Assembly: GCA_025458025.1 (NCBI GenBank)
Contig: JALOTF010000057.1
Coordinates: 1 to 64,000 of the forward strand
Length of the DNA: 64,000 nt
From: Beijerinckiaceae bacterium
GTDB taxonomy: Bacteria > Pseudomonadota > Alphaproteobacteria > Rhizobiales > Beijerinckiaceae
Direction: 5' to 3'
A program made the position numbers and the translations under genes. The notes beneath the pieces are model-generated. The model ran no database searches. It saw only the letters and a list, made by a program, of their open reading frames with translations, and had not been told where the DNA came from. Shown piece after piece: positions 17,605-25,089 of the stretch; within the stretch, counting starts at the first letter, position 1; each line of letters opens with the position of its first letter.

Positions 17605-17670
17605 TGTTCAACAAACTTGAATGGCGTTGAACAAGAGGGCATGTTCAACAAAAATTTCAACTGTTGAACA
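17605..17670 (+). promoter_or_regulatory. Two identical dyads repeated at 37 bp, just before the nucleotidyltransferase start
   Basis: TGTTCAAC (17605-17612) pairs with GTTGAACA (17626-17633) across 13 bp. The same TGTTCAAC (17642-17649) and GTTGAACA (17663-17670) recur across exactly 13 bp, 37 bp further on. The ATG at 17674 is 3 bp beyond. Such paired inverted repeats are the hallmark of cooperative repressor binding, as described for AbiEi antitoxins on abiE promoters. Occupancy here would cover the ribosome-binding site. No SD is evident between the second dyad and the ATG. Confidence 0.75.
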
Positions 17671-17673
17671 ATC

Positions 17674-18717
17674 ATGCGCCAGAATCTCAGTCCCATCGCC
17701 CATGCGGCCTACCACGACCTCCTCCGTTCCCTGAAAGATGATGCTGTGTCCGATCTCAGAGGCACGCCAACGCGTGTGGAGCGAGGGGGGAAGGTCTTCT
17801 GGTATGACAGCTACCGGATCGGCAGCGATGTCCGCAAAGCCTATATCGGGGAAGATTCGGCGGAACTGCGTTCACGGTTCGAACGCAGTGCGGCTCTGGC
17901 AGCCAAACGGAATGACCATCAACGCCATCGCGCCCGGCTCATCCGGATCTTGCGCGCTGAAGGTTGGAGCGGTGTCGATGTCACGACCGGCTCCCTGCTC
18001 AATGCCCTGCAGAAGGTGGGTGTCTTCCGGTTGGGAGGGATCATCGTTGGAACGCAGGCTTTTCGCCTCTACGAAGGTGAACTTGGCATTCGCTATGCGT
18101 TTGATCAGGCAGCGCAGACCAACGATATCGACATTGCGAGTTTCGAGCGCCTCTCGCTTGTGCTGGCGGACGTGGTTTCCGAGCCTCTGACAAAGGTGTT
18201 GGCCGATTTCGAGTTCGATGCAGTGCCTTCTCTTGAGCCAGGCAAGGTCTGGCGCTGGAGACAGAGTCGGAATGAGCTCTTGCTGGAATTCCTGGCGCCG
18301 TCCTTTGAAGCGGCCGAGGCGTTGAAGCCCCTCACGGATTTGGGCGTCCACGCCCAATCCCTCCATTTCCTCAATTTCCTGATTGCTGAGCCGATCCAGG
18401 TTGCCGTCACCTACCGTTCGGGCGTTCTTGTTCAGGTTCCGCGTGCCGAGCGTTTTGCTGTTCACAAGCTGATTGTTGCAGATCGGCGCAAGGAAGGACC
18501 AGAAAGCCTGACATCGATCAAGGATCGCGCACAGGCAGCTTTCCTGATTGATGCTTTGGCAGAGGACAGGCCAGACGATCTCGCCGAGGCTTTCGAGGAC
18601 GCGTTCTCTCGCGGCCCCCGCTGGCGGAAACGTCTTCTGGCAACATTGAGACGCATGCCTGATACCAGAAAGCGGCTGATGGATGCCGGCATTCCGTCAA
18701 AGCATCTGAGCGAATGA
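17674..18717 (+). CDS. Nucleotidyltransferase-fold protein of the GSU2403 type
   Basis: A 347-aa protein with a minimal nucleotidyltransferase core: GGIIVGTQAF at residues 121-130, and the metal-binding pair in TNDIDIA (Asp151, Asp153). The N-terminal 110 residues are basic and helical. The C-terminal part (KLIVADRRKEGPESLTSIKDRAQAAFLIDAL) is a helical domain typical of AbiEii-like and related nucleotidyltransferase-fold proteins. Members of this superfamily transfer NMPs to tRNA or protein, and several are toxins; this one's target is unknown. The promoter carries two tandem dyads. The stop at 18715-18717 abuts an IS3 remnant. The fold call is good; a role in phage defence with the upstream methyltransferase is inference. 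Confidence 0.75.
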   Translation: MRQNLSPIAHAAYHDLLRSLKDDAVSDLRGTPTRVERGGKVFWYDSYRIGSDVRKAYIGEDSAELRSRFERSAALAAKRNDHQRHRARLIRILRAEGWSGVDVTTGSLLNALQKVGVFRLGGIIVGTQAFRLYEGELGIRYAFDQAAQTNDIDIASFERLSLVLADVVSEPLTKVLADFEFDAVPSLEPGKVWRWRQSRNELLLEFLAPSFEAAEALKPLTDLGVHAQSLHFLNFLIAEPIQVAVTYRSGVLVQVPRAERFAVHKLIVADRRKEGPESLTSIKDRAQAAFLIDALAEDRPDDLAEAFEDAFSRGPRWRKRLLATLRRMPDTRKRLMDAGIPSKHLSE

Positions 18718-19036
18718 GCAGATGATCCTTCGACGCGACATTGTCGAGCATGGCGTCGGCCAGAAGCCGCTTCAGCTTGGCGTTCTCGTCCTCGAGTGCC
18801 TTCAGACGCTTGGCTTCCGAAACGTCCATCCCGCCGAACTTCGCCTTCCAGGCGTAGAACTTGGCGCTGCTGATCCCGTGCTTACGGCAGACATCGGCGG
18901 TCGAAATACCCGCCTCCTGCTCACGCAGCACGGCAATGATCTGCTCTTCCGTAAACCTCGATCGCTTCATGGTCCGGTCCTTCCTTCGGTCCGGACTCCA
19001 GCCTCATCTGAAGGACATCGCAGGGGGCACAGCCGC
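18718..19036 (-). mobile_element. IS3-family (IS407 group) OrfA remnant
   Basis: From an ATG at 18970 the minus strand reads MKRSRFTEEQIIAVLREQE, CRKHGISSAKFYAWKAKFGG, and AKRLKALEDENAKLKRLLAD, the hallmark OrfA of IS407-type elements. After about 82 codons the match ends (near 18725), directly against the stop of the nucleotidyltransferase gene; orfB is absent. A GGGGGCA-type element end lies near 19028-19036. This relic marks the right boundary of the methyltransferase cargo. Confidence 0.82.
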
Positions 19037-19276
19037 CGCACAAATCACTCTGGAAACCAGGGCCGCATAGGCCCTAAATCAACCCAAGGAATCTCCCCAT
19101 AACCGGAGGAGAACAGGGTCTCAGGTCAATCTGTGCCTTGGCGAGGAGGCAGGCGAAATGCCGCTGTCGTCGATCTGTCATCAAATATGGGCTTAGTGCG
19201 CCCAAACGTGATCTGTCAGCCCCTCGCCCCTCAAGCGGGTGTTTCTGGACATGATCGCCAAGAGGCGGACGAGACA

Positions 19277-19963
19277 GTGGACAACACCCTTTCGATTGCA
19301 CTCTCGCGCCGGATGGTCGCTGAAACCCTGGGCACAATGGTTCTCGTGGCCACGGTTATTGGCTCGGGGATCATGGCCACGCGATTGACGGGCGATCCGG
19401 CCATCCAGCTCCTCGGCAATACGCTGCCGACCGGCGCGATTCTCGTGGTTCTGGTCACGATCTTCGGTCCGGTCTCCGGGGCGCATTTCAATCCGGCTGT
19501 CAGTCTGGTCTTCGCTTTCCGCCGTGAGTTGCCCTGGCCGGAATTGGCGCCCTATGCCTTGGCGCAGGTGGTCGGGGGCCTTCTTGGAACCATCGTTGCG
19601 CATCTCATGTTCAGCCTGCCGGCGCTGGAGATCGGTGATCGGGCGCGAAACGGCAGCGCGATCTGGTTTTCGGAGATTGTCGCAACGTTCACGCTGGTGG
19701 TGGCCATCCTCGGGACACTGCACGCGAGGCGGGAGGCGGTGCCATTGATCGTCGGGCTCACGATCACGGCAACCTATTGGTTCACGGCCTCGACCTCCTT
19801 CGCCAACCCGGCTGTGACGCTCGCGCGCGGTTTCACCCAGAGCTTTGCCGGCATCGCCTTGAAGGATATACCGGCCTTTGCCCTCATGCAGGTGATCGGT
19901 GCCCTTGCCGGCGCCACCCTTGCCCGTTTTGTGTTTGGCAAATTCGAGAGGACGAACGGATGA
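19277..19963 (+). CDS. aqpS: Aquaglyceroporin of the AqpS type (arsenite channel)
   Basis: A MIP-family channel of about 228 aa with six hydrophobic segments and two NPA boxes: HFNPAVS (NPA at about 72-74) and FANPAVTLARGFTQSFAGI (about 177-179). The second box lacks the usual NPAR arginine context of glycerol facilitators and matches AqpS of rhizobial ars operons, which lets As(III) formed by ArsC leave the cell. The GTG at 19277 gives a short leader before RRMVAETLGTMVLVATVIGSGIMA; an ATG at 19313 is the alternative. The stop overlaps the arsC start (ATGA). No arsR is present upstream, where IS relics lie; 19037-19276 has no recognisable gene. Confidence 0.9.
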   Translation: MDNTLSIALSRRMVAETLGTMVLVATVIGSGIMATRLTGDPAIQLLGNTLPTGAILVVLVTIFGPVSGAHFNPAVSLVFAFRRELPWPELAPYALAQVVGGLLGTIVAHLMFSLPALEIGDRARNGSAIWFSEIVATFTLVVAILGTLHARREAVPLIVGLTITATYWFTASTSFANPAVTLARGFTQSFAGIALKDIPAFALMQVIGALAGATLARFVFGKFERTNG

Positions 19964-20394
19964 CGCGCTTCCTTCCGGTGGTGATCTACCACAATCCGGA
20001 TTGCGGAACCTCGCGCAATGTCCTCGCGATCATCGAGGCTGCCGGATATCGCCCGGAGGTGGTCGAATATCTTTCGACGGGCTGGACACGCCCGCAGCTC
20101 CTCGCTCTTTTCGCGGCGGCAGGTCTCACGCCGCGCGAGGCCTTGCGGGAGACGAAATCGCCGGCACAGGCGCTTGGCCTACTGGAGCCTGGAATTCCGG
20201 ATGAAACGATCATCGCGGCCATGCTGGAGCACCCCGTGCTCGTGAACCGGCCCATTGTCTGCACCCGCCGGGGCGTTCGTCTGTGTCGTCCGAGCGAAAC
20301 CGTGCTGGACCTTCTCGAAAGGCTTCCGCCCGGCCCCCTCGCCAAGGAGGACGGGGCTTTGCTGATCGACGCCGAGGGTCGGCGGGTCGTGTGA
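19960..20394 (+). CDS. arsC: Arsenate reductase, glutaredoxin-dependent type
   Basis: Reduces As(V) to As(III) with glutathione and glutaredoxin. The 144-aa protein has catalytic Cys15 in HNPDCGTSRN and the conserved LVNRPIV substrate-arginine motif, as in plasmid R773 ArsC. The ATG at 19960 overlaps the aqpS stop. Together they make a reduce-and-export pair that needs no ArsB pump. The 116-bp gap that follows holds the phnC promoter. Confidence 0.93.
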   Translation: MTRFLPVVIYHNPDCGTSRNVLAIIEAAGYRPEVVEYLSTGWTRPQLLALFAAAGLTPREALRETKSPAQALGLLEPGIPDETIIAAMLEHPVLVNRPIVCTRRGVRLCRPSETVLDLLERLPPGPLAKEDGALLIDAEGRRVV

Positions 20395-20432
20395 AGAACC
20401 GGCGGCAGCACTCCGCGCAGCGTGCAACGGGA

Positions 20433-20472
20433 TCGTCGTCCAAACGTCATCGAAGTGTTGTGCAAGCTCGCT
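20433..20472 (+). promoter_or_regulatory. Degenerate Pho-box array upstream of phnC
   Basis: Four 7-mers at strict 11-bp spacing: TCGTCGT (20433), ACGTCAT (20444), GTGTTGT (20455) and GCTCGCT (20466), separated by A-rich 4-mers (CCAA, CGAA, GCAA). The pattern is that of PhoB sites (CTGTCAT-like repeats with 4-bp spacers), but only the second and third units are close to consensus. Weak support on sequence; strengthened by position 38 bp before phnC. Confidence 0.5.
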
Positions 20473-20510
20473 AACCGGTGTGTCCAACGACACATCAATC
20501 GGGGCCTGCC

Positions 20511-21314
20511 ATGCTCGAAATCCGGAACCTCTCGCGGCGATTTGGTGACAAGCGCGCGGTGGATGACGTTTCCCTGCGGGTCGAGAAAGGCAGCTTTGTC
20601 GGCGTGATCGGTCGCTCCGGTGCCGGCAAATCGACGCTGCTGCGCATGATCAACCGGCTGCAGGAACCGTCTTCCGGCGAGATCTCGTGGGAAGGCCGCC
20701 CGGTTTCCACCTTGTCGGGCCGCGATCTGCGTCGCTGGCGCACCTCCTGCGCCATGATTTTCCAGCAATTCAACATCGTGGGCCGCCTCGATGTGCTCAC
20801 CAACGTGCTGATCGGGCGGCTTCACGCCACCTCCATGGCGCGCTCCATGCTGAAACTCTGGGCCGAGGAAGACCGCGCGCTCGCGGTCTCGGCGCTGGAG
20901 CAGTTCGATATCGCCAATCTCGCGAGCCAGCGGGCCGAAACGCTTTCCGGTGGGCAGCAGCAGCGCGTCGCCATTGCCCGCGCGCTGGTCCAGGAGCCGG
21001 AACTGGTGCTGGCGGATGAGCCCATCGCCTCGCTCGACCCCCGCAATACCCGCATCGTGATGGATGCCCTGCTGCGCCTCAACAAGCATTTCGGCATCAC
21101 CGTGATCTGCAACCTGCATGATCTCGATATCGCCAAGGATTATTGCGACCGCCTCGTGGGCATGGCGCAGGGCCGCGTCGTTTTCGATGGCGCGCCCGAA
21201 GCGCTGACCGAGGCGACCGCCCGCGAACTCTATGGCCTCGAGGCCGAGGACGCGATGAACGTGCTTCCGCCTTCCGTGCCGGTTCGTCTCCCTGAACTGG
21301 CAGCCGTCGCCTGA
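20511..21314 (+). CDS. phnC: Phosphonate ABC transporter, ATP-binding subunit
   Basis: The ATPase of the PhnCDE importer for phosphonates and phosphate esters, 267 aa. Walker A is GRSGAGKST (residues about 34-42), the signature is [15 protein letters not shown], and Walker B is [14 protein letters not shown]. The ATG at 20511 places the family N-terminus ([20 protein letters not shown]) at residue 1; the frame itself extends a little upstream. First gene of phnCDE-E2, 32 bp before phnD, behind a Pho-like box. Confidence 0.95.
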   Translation: MLEIRNLSRRFGDKRAVDDVSLRVEKGSFVGVIGRSGAGKSTLLRMINRLQEPSSGEISWEGRPVSTLSGRDLRRWRTSCAMIFQQFNIVGRLDVLTNVLIGRLHATSMARSMLKLWAEEDRALAVSALEQFDIANLASQRAETLSGGQQQRVAIARALVQEPELVLADEPIASLDPRNTRIVMDALLRLNKHFGITVICNLHDLDIAKDYCDRLVGMAQGRVVFDGAPEALTEATARELYGLEAEDAMNVLPPSVPVRLPELAAVA

Positions 21315-21346
21315 CCTTATCTCCCTGATAAAACGAGGAAAAGACC

Positions 21347-22255
21347 ATGACGTTCCCCCGTCGTGCGGTGCTTGCTGCCGCCTTTCTCAGCCTTGCCGCT
21401 CCCGCTTTCGCGCAGGATTGGAAAGCGAAATATCCCGAAATCGTCTATGCCACCGTGCCCGCCGAGAACGCCTCGGGCGTGACCGAGCGCTTCGGCCCGT
21501 GGATGGAATATCTTTCCAAGGAACTCGGCGTGAAGGTCACGTTGCGCATCGCGGCGGATTACGCGGCGGTGATCGAGGGCCAGCGCGCAGGCACCATCCA
21601 TATCGGTGATTACGGCCCGTCTTCCTATGTCCGCGCCCACACCGTCTCGAATGGTGGCGTCGAGGCTTTCGCCACGATGCGCGCCTCGGATGGCTCGACC
21701 GGCTATTTCGCGGTCGCCTATGCGAAGAAGGAAGCGGCAGGCACGAAACTCGAGGATTTCAAGGGCAAGAATCTGTGCCTCGTCGATCCGAACTCGACCT
21801 CGGGCAATAACGTGCCGCTCTTCTCGATGAACAAGATGAACATCGACCCGGCCAAGTTCTTCGCCAAGGTGACGAATGCCGGCAGCCATGAGAATGCGGT
21901 GATGGCCGTTCAGCAGGGCACCTGCGATCTCGCCTTCAACTGGTGGAACTCCGAGGATGACTCGAACCTCTCGCGCATGGCCAACAAGGGCATGGTGAAG
22001 AAGGACGATTTCAAGATCGTGTTCCGTTCGGAGAAGATCCCCGGCTCGCCCTATGCCGTGCTGACCAGCCTCCCGGCTGATCTGAAGGCTGCGATCACCA
22101 AGGCCTTCATGGATGCCCCGACCAAGGCCCCGGAAGCCTTCAAGCGCCTTTCGGATGGCAAGTCGCCCGGTTTCGCAGCGGTGAAGCACTCGGATTACAA
22201 GGTGACAGAAGACCTTCAGAAGTTCGTGGACTCGCTCCGCAAGAAGGGTTCGTAA
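21347..22255 (+). CDS. phnD: Phosphonate ABC transporter, periplasmic binding protein
   Basis: Binds phosphonates in the periplasm and delivers them to PhnE. Of 302 aa, residues 1-22 are a signal peptide ending APAFAQ. The mature part has family words VPAENASGVTERFGPWMEYLSKELG and LCLVDPNSTSGNNVP (a phosphate-binding segment in PhnD proteins). An SD GAGGAAAAG precedes the ATG. A strong hairpin with a T tract follows the stop, so expression of the binding protein can exceed that of the permeases. Confidence 0.95.
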   Translation: MTFPRRAVLAAAFLSLAAPAFAQDWKAKYPEIVYATVPAENASGVTERFGPWMEYLSKELGVKVTLRIAADYAAVIEGQRAGTIHIGDYGPSSYVRAHTVSNGGVEAFATMRASDGSTGYFAVAYAKKEAAGTKLEDFKGKNLCLVDPNSTSGNNVPLFSMNKMNIDPAKFFAKVTNAGSHENAVMAVQQGTCDLAFNWWNSEDDSNLSRMANKGMVKKDDFKIVFRSEKIPGSPYAVLTSLPADLKAAITKAFMDAPTKAPEAFKRLSDGKSPGFAAVKHSDYKVTEDLQKFVDSLRKKGS

Positions 22256-22272
22256 CACGCGCTCGCGATGGC

Positions 22273-22300
22273 AAGGCCGGGGTTCGCCCCGGCCTTTTTT
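22273..22300 (+). terminator. Intra-operon terminator or attenuator after phnD
   Basis: A perfect 10-bp stem AAGGCCGGGG (22273-22282), TTCG tetraloop, complementary arm to 22296, then continuing T residues to 22300. It is 17 bp after the phnD stop and 50 bp before phnE. Such structures commonly lower downstream expression and protect the 3' end of binding-protein mRNA. Confidence 0.88.
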
Positions 22301-22349
22301 GCGCGTCGATGATGTCTGATCCCCCGCGAGCACGCCCGAGAGGCCGTTC

Positions 22350-23234
22350 ATGACCGCCGCTGTTACCCGTCTCCCCGACCAGCAGATTGCGCCGCATCTC
22401 GCCGCCTATGATCGCGAGCAGTCTGCGAAACGTCGCGCAGGCCTTTTCGGCCTCGCGATCCTGCTGGTGCTCATCCTCGTCGCGAGTCATGTCGCGGAGG
22501 TCGATCCGGCGAAATTCGCTGGCAATATCCACCAGCTCACCAGCTATATCGGCCGCATCTTCTACCTCGATAACGGGCAATTCGTGCTGACTGACCCTGC
22601 CGAATGGTTCTGGGGCTGGAAGAAGTGGCTCATCCATATCGGCGATACGCTGCTCATCGCCTATCTCGGCACCGTGCTGGGCGCCGTGGCAGCGTTTCTG
22701 GTCTGCTTTGCCGCCTCCTCGAACCTGTCGCGGAATTCCACCAGCCGTTTCGTGGCGCGGCGCGTGCTGGAATTCTGCCGCACCGTGCCGGAACTCGTCT
22801 TCGCGCTGATTTTCGTGGTGGCCTTCGGCCTTGGCCCAATGCCCGGCGTGCTGGCGATTGCCATCCACACCTTCGGCGCTTTGGGGAAACTTTTCTCGGA
22901 GGTTGTCGAGAACATCGACATGAAGCCGATCGATGGCGCCATCGCCACCGGGGCCAGCCGCTGGCAGGTGATCCGCTATGCCGCGGTGCCGCAAGTGCTC
23001 TCGAACTTCGCGAGCTACGGCCTGCTGCGCTTCGAAATCAACGTGCGCGGCGCTTCCGTCATGGGCTTCGTCGGGGCAGGCGGCATCGGCCAGGAGCTGA
23101 TCGAGGCCGTGCGCAAGTTCTACTACTCCGATGTCTCGGCGATCCTCCTGCTCATCGTCGGAACCGTGATGGTGATCGACCTCGTGACTGAACGCATTCG
23201 CCACCGCCTGATTGCCGGGGAGCAGCGCCGATGA
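22350..23234 (+). CDS. phnE: Phosphonate ABC transporter permease, first copy
   Basis: A 294-aa inner-membrane permease with several hydrophobic segments, beginning near residue 33 (GLFGLAILLVLILVASHVAE). The EAA loop that docks PhnC reads EVVENIDMKPIDGAIATGASRWQVIRYAAVPQV near residues 188-220, followed by MGFVGAGGIGQELIEAVRKF. Its stop overlaps the start of the second permease gene (ATGA). Alphaproteobacterial phn operons often have two PhnE genes that may form a heterodimer. Confidence 0.93.
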   Translation: MTAAVTRLPDQQIAPHLAAYDREQSAKRRAGLFGLAILLVLILVASHVAEVDPAKFAGNIHQLTSYIGRIFYLDNGQFVLTDPAEWFWGWKKWLIHIGDTLLIAYLGTVLGAVAAFLVCFAASSNLSRNSTSRFVARRVLEFCRTVPELVFALIFVVAFGLGPMPGVLAIAIHTFGALGKLFSEVVENIDMKPIDGAIATGASRWQVIRYAAVPQVLSNFASYGLLRFEINVRGASVMGFVGAGGIGQELIEAVRKFYYSDVSAILLLIVGTVMVIDLVTERIRHRLIAGEQRR

Positions 23235-23946
23235 ACCCGAAAGCCTCCATTCTCGATCGCGAGAGCGCCCGACGGAACCATCCCACCCTCATTCGCCCCT
23301 CGATGAAGACCCGCATCATCACGAGCCTGATCGTATTGGCGATGCTCGCGTTAGCGATCTTCGCGCTGGCCCGGCTGGAATTCTCCTTTGCGCGGCTTGG
23401 CAGTGGCATGGCCCAGCTTGGCACGTTCCTCGGCCTGATGGTGCCGCCCTCGGCGGGCGGCTATGCGTTCCTCGGGACGCTGCTCGCAGCGGCGATTGCG
23501 TTGCCTCTCGGCTTCATGGCGGCGAAGGGCATGATCGGCGGCTGGGTGACGCGTTTCCTGACGCGGCGCTTCTCGGATACGATTCGCGGCGTCGATACGC
23601 TGATCTGGGCGCTCATCTGGATCAATGTGGTGGGGCTCGGCCCCTTTGCGGGTGTGCTCGCGATCATGACCAGCGATATCGGCTCCTTCGCGAAGCTGTT
23701 TTCCGAGGCCATCGAGGCGACGGATCGCAAGCCGGCGGAAGGCGTTACCTCTACGGGCGGACCACCATCATCGGCATCGTCGGGGCAGGCGGCATCGGAC
23801 TCCATCTCGCGGAGATGATCCGCACCTACGAATGGGACCGCGTGGCCTTCATCATCCTGATGATTCTCGCGACTGTAGCGGTGATCGATTTCTTCTCCTC
23901 GCGGCTGCGCACGCGCCTCATCGGCCTGCGCCGCGCGGAGGCGTGA
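23231..23946 (+). pseudogene. phnE2: Second phosphonate permease, internal deletion with frameshift
   Basis: The first 176 codons are a normal PhnE-type permease up to the EAA-loop word EAIEATDRKPAEGVTSTG (about 23750). The frame then shifts at 23757-23760 into TTIIGIVGAGGIGLHLAEMI and the normal C-terminus ending at 23946. The roughly 30 residues expected between these words in the family (the rest of the EAA loop and the following membrane segment) are missing, and the deletion is not a multiple of three. The two reading frames cannot give one functional permease. PhnE alone would have to pair with itself, or import is lost. Confidence 0.88.
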
Positions 23947-23949
23947 AGT

Positions 23950-23989
23950 CTGTCATTCAAGTGTCATCGCAGCATCATCGGCACGTCAT
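23950..23989 (+). promoter_or_regulatory. Tandem Pho boxes upstream of the C-P lyase operon
   Basis: Four 7-bp repeats at 11-bp steps: CTGTCAT (23950-23956), GTGTCAT (23961-23967), GCATCAT (23972-23978) and ACGTCAT (23983-23989), with 4-bp spacers TCAA, CGCA and CGGC. This is the PhoB operator pattern in two adjoining copies. It sits directly after the phnE2 stop and 46 bp before phnG, so the lyase genes have their own phosphate-starvation promoter. Confidence 0.85.
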
Positions 23990-24035
23990 CCGCGGGGTGG
24001 AAGAGCAGTCATCCTGATCGAACGGATGACCCGAT

Positions 24036-24503
24036 ATGCCCAATGCCGAGGCCGCAAGGCCGAACCCCGATCCCCGTGCCGCAACGATGGCCCTTTTGGC
24101 CCGTGCGACGCGGGATGAACTCTCCACCCCGCTTCGCGACCATTGGCCGAACCTCGCCTATGCTACTATTCGCGCAGCTGAAATCGGCCTCGTGATGCTG
24201 CGGGGACGGATGGGTGGCGATGGCGCGCCGTTCAATCTCGGCGAAGCCACCATGACCCGCGCGGTGGTGGAACTCGCAACCGGCGAACGCGGTTATGGCC
24301 AGTTTCTGGGCCGCGATCCCGCCCGCGCCGAACAGGCGGCGATCCTCGAAGCGCTGGCGCAGCGCGAAGCGGATCGTGAGGCTGTCGAGGCATTTGTCCT
24401 TGCTCCCATCCGCCAGCGCCTCGCGGAGGACGCGCAGAGGAAGCGCGCCGAAACCGCCGCGACGCGCGTCGATTTCTTCACTCTCGTGCGTGCGGAGGGC
24501 TGA
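24036..24503 (+). CDS. phnG: C-P lyase core subunit PhnG
   Basis: A 155-aa subunit of the PhnGHIJ complex, which with PhnI attaches ATP's ribose to the phosphonate. Family words present: RDHWPNLAYATIRAAEIGLVMLRGRMGGDGAPFNLGE and ATGERGYGQFLGRD. First gene of the lyase operon behind tandem Pho boxes; phnH starts one base after its stop. Length is usual for the family. Confidence 0.95.
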   Translation: MPNAEAARPNPDPRAATMALLARATRDELSTPLRDHWPNLAYATIRAAEIGLVMLRGRMGGDGAPFNLGEATMTRAVVELATGERGYGQFLGRDPARAEQAAILEALAQREADREAVEAFVLAPIRQRLAEDAQRKRAETAATRVDFFTLVRAEG

Positions 24504-24504
24504 T

Positions 24505-25089
24505 ATGAGCCTGGCTGGTTTCCCAAATCCCGTTCTCGATCAACAGGCGGCGTTCCGTGCAGTGATGCAGGCACTCTCCGAACCCGGTTGCATCGTGCAG
24601 GCGGGTGCATTGGCTGGTGAGGGCTCTCCACTCGGCCCGGTGGCGCGCGCGATTGCCCTCAGCCTGCTCGATTTCGAGGTGCGCTTTTCCCTCTCATCGA
24701 GCCTGGCCGACGCCGAAGGCGACATCACATTTCACACCGGCTCGCGCCTTGCCAGCCGATTGGATGAAGCGGAATTCGCTTTCGTGGATCTTCGGCAAGA
24801 CGTGCTCGATCTCGGGAGTTTCGCGCAAGGGACACCGGAATACCCGGATCGTTCGACAACGGTCATCCTCCGCGTGGAAAGCCTCACCGGCGGCCCGTCT
24901 CTCAAGATCCGCGGCCCTGGCATCCGGGGAACGCGTGAGCTGAACATCCCCGGACTCCCCACGGATTTCGCTCTGCAATGGGCCGCGAATGCTGCCCGTT
25001 CGCCCCTCGGCGTCGACCTCATTTTCGTGACCAACGAGGCCGTTCTTGGCCTGCCGCGCTCCACGCGCATTCTTCCGGAGGCGCGCTGA
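24505..25089 (+). CDS. phnH: C-P lyase core subunit PhnH
   Basis: A 194-aa subunit of the PhnGHIJ complex. The start ATG at 24505 gives MSLAGFPNPVLDQQAAFRAV; the same frame is open further upstream over phnG but that part has no PhnH features. The conserved QALSEPGCIV near residue 28 and GPGIRGTRELNIPGLP near 132 fit PhnH. The stop overlaps the phnI start. Confidence 0.94.
   Translation: MSLAGFPNPVLDQQAAFRAVMQALSEPGCIVQAGALAGEGSPLGPVARAIALSLLDFEVRFSLSSSLADAEGDITFHTGSRLASRLDEAEFAFVDLRQDVLDLGSFAQGTPEYPDRSTTVILRVESLTGGPSLKIRGPGIRGTRELNIPGLPTDFALQWAANAARSPLGVDLIFVTNEAVLGLPRSTRILPEAR

Noticed and set aside
17605-17670. Repeats before the nucleotidyltransferase gene as a CRISPR array or LexA box
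   Set aside because: Only two units, short spacer and no cas genes exclude CRISPR. The alphaproteobacterial LexA pattern GTTC-N7-GTTC is not met; the sites are inverted, not direct, repeats.
17463-17696. 77-codon minus-strand frame as an antitoxin gene next to the nucleotidyltransferase
   Set aside because: It overlaps the tandem dyads, lacks a DNA-binding or antitoxin-like pattern, and has no clear ribosome-binding site.
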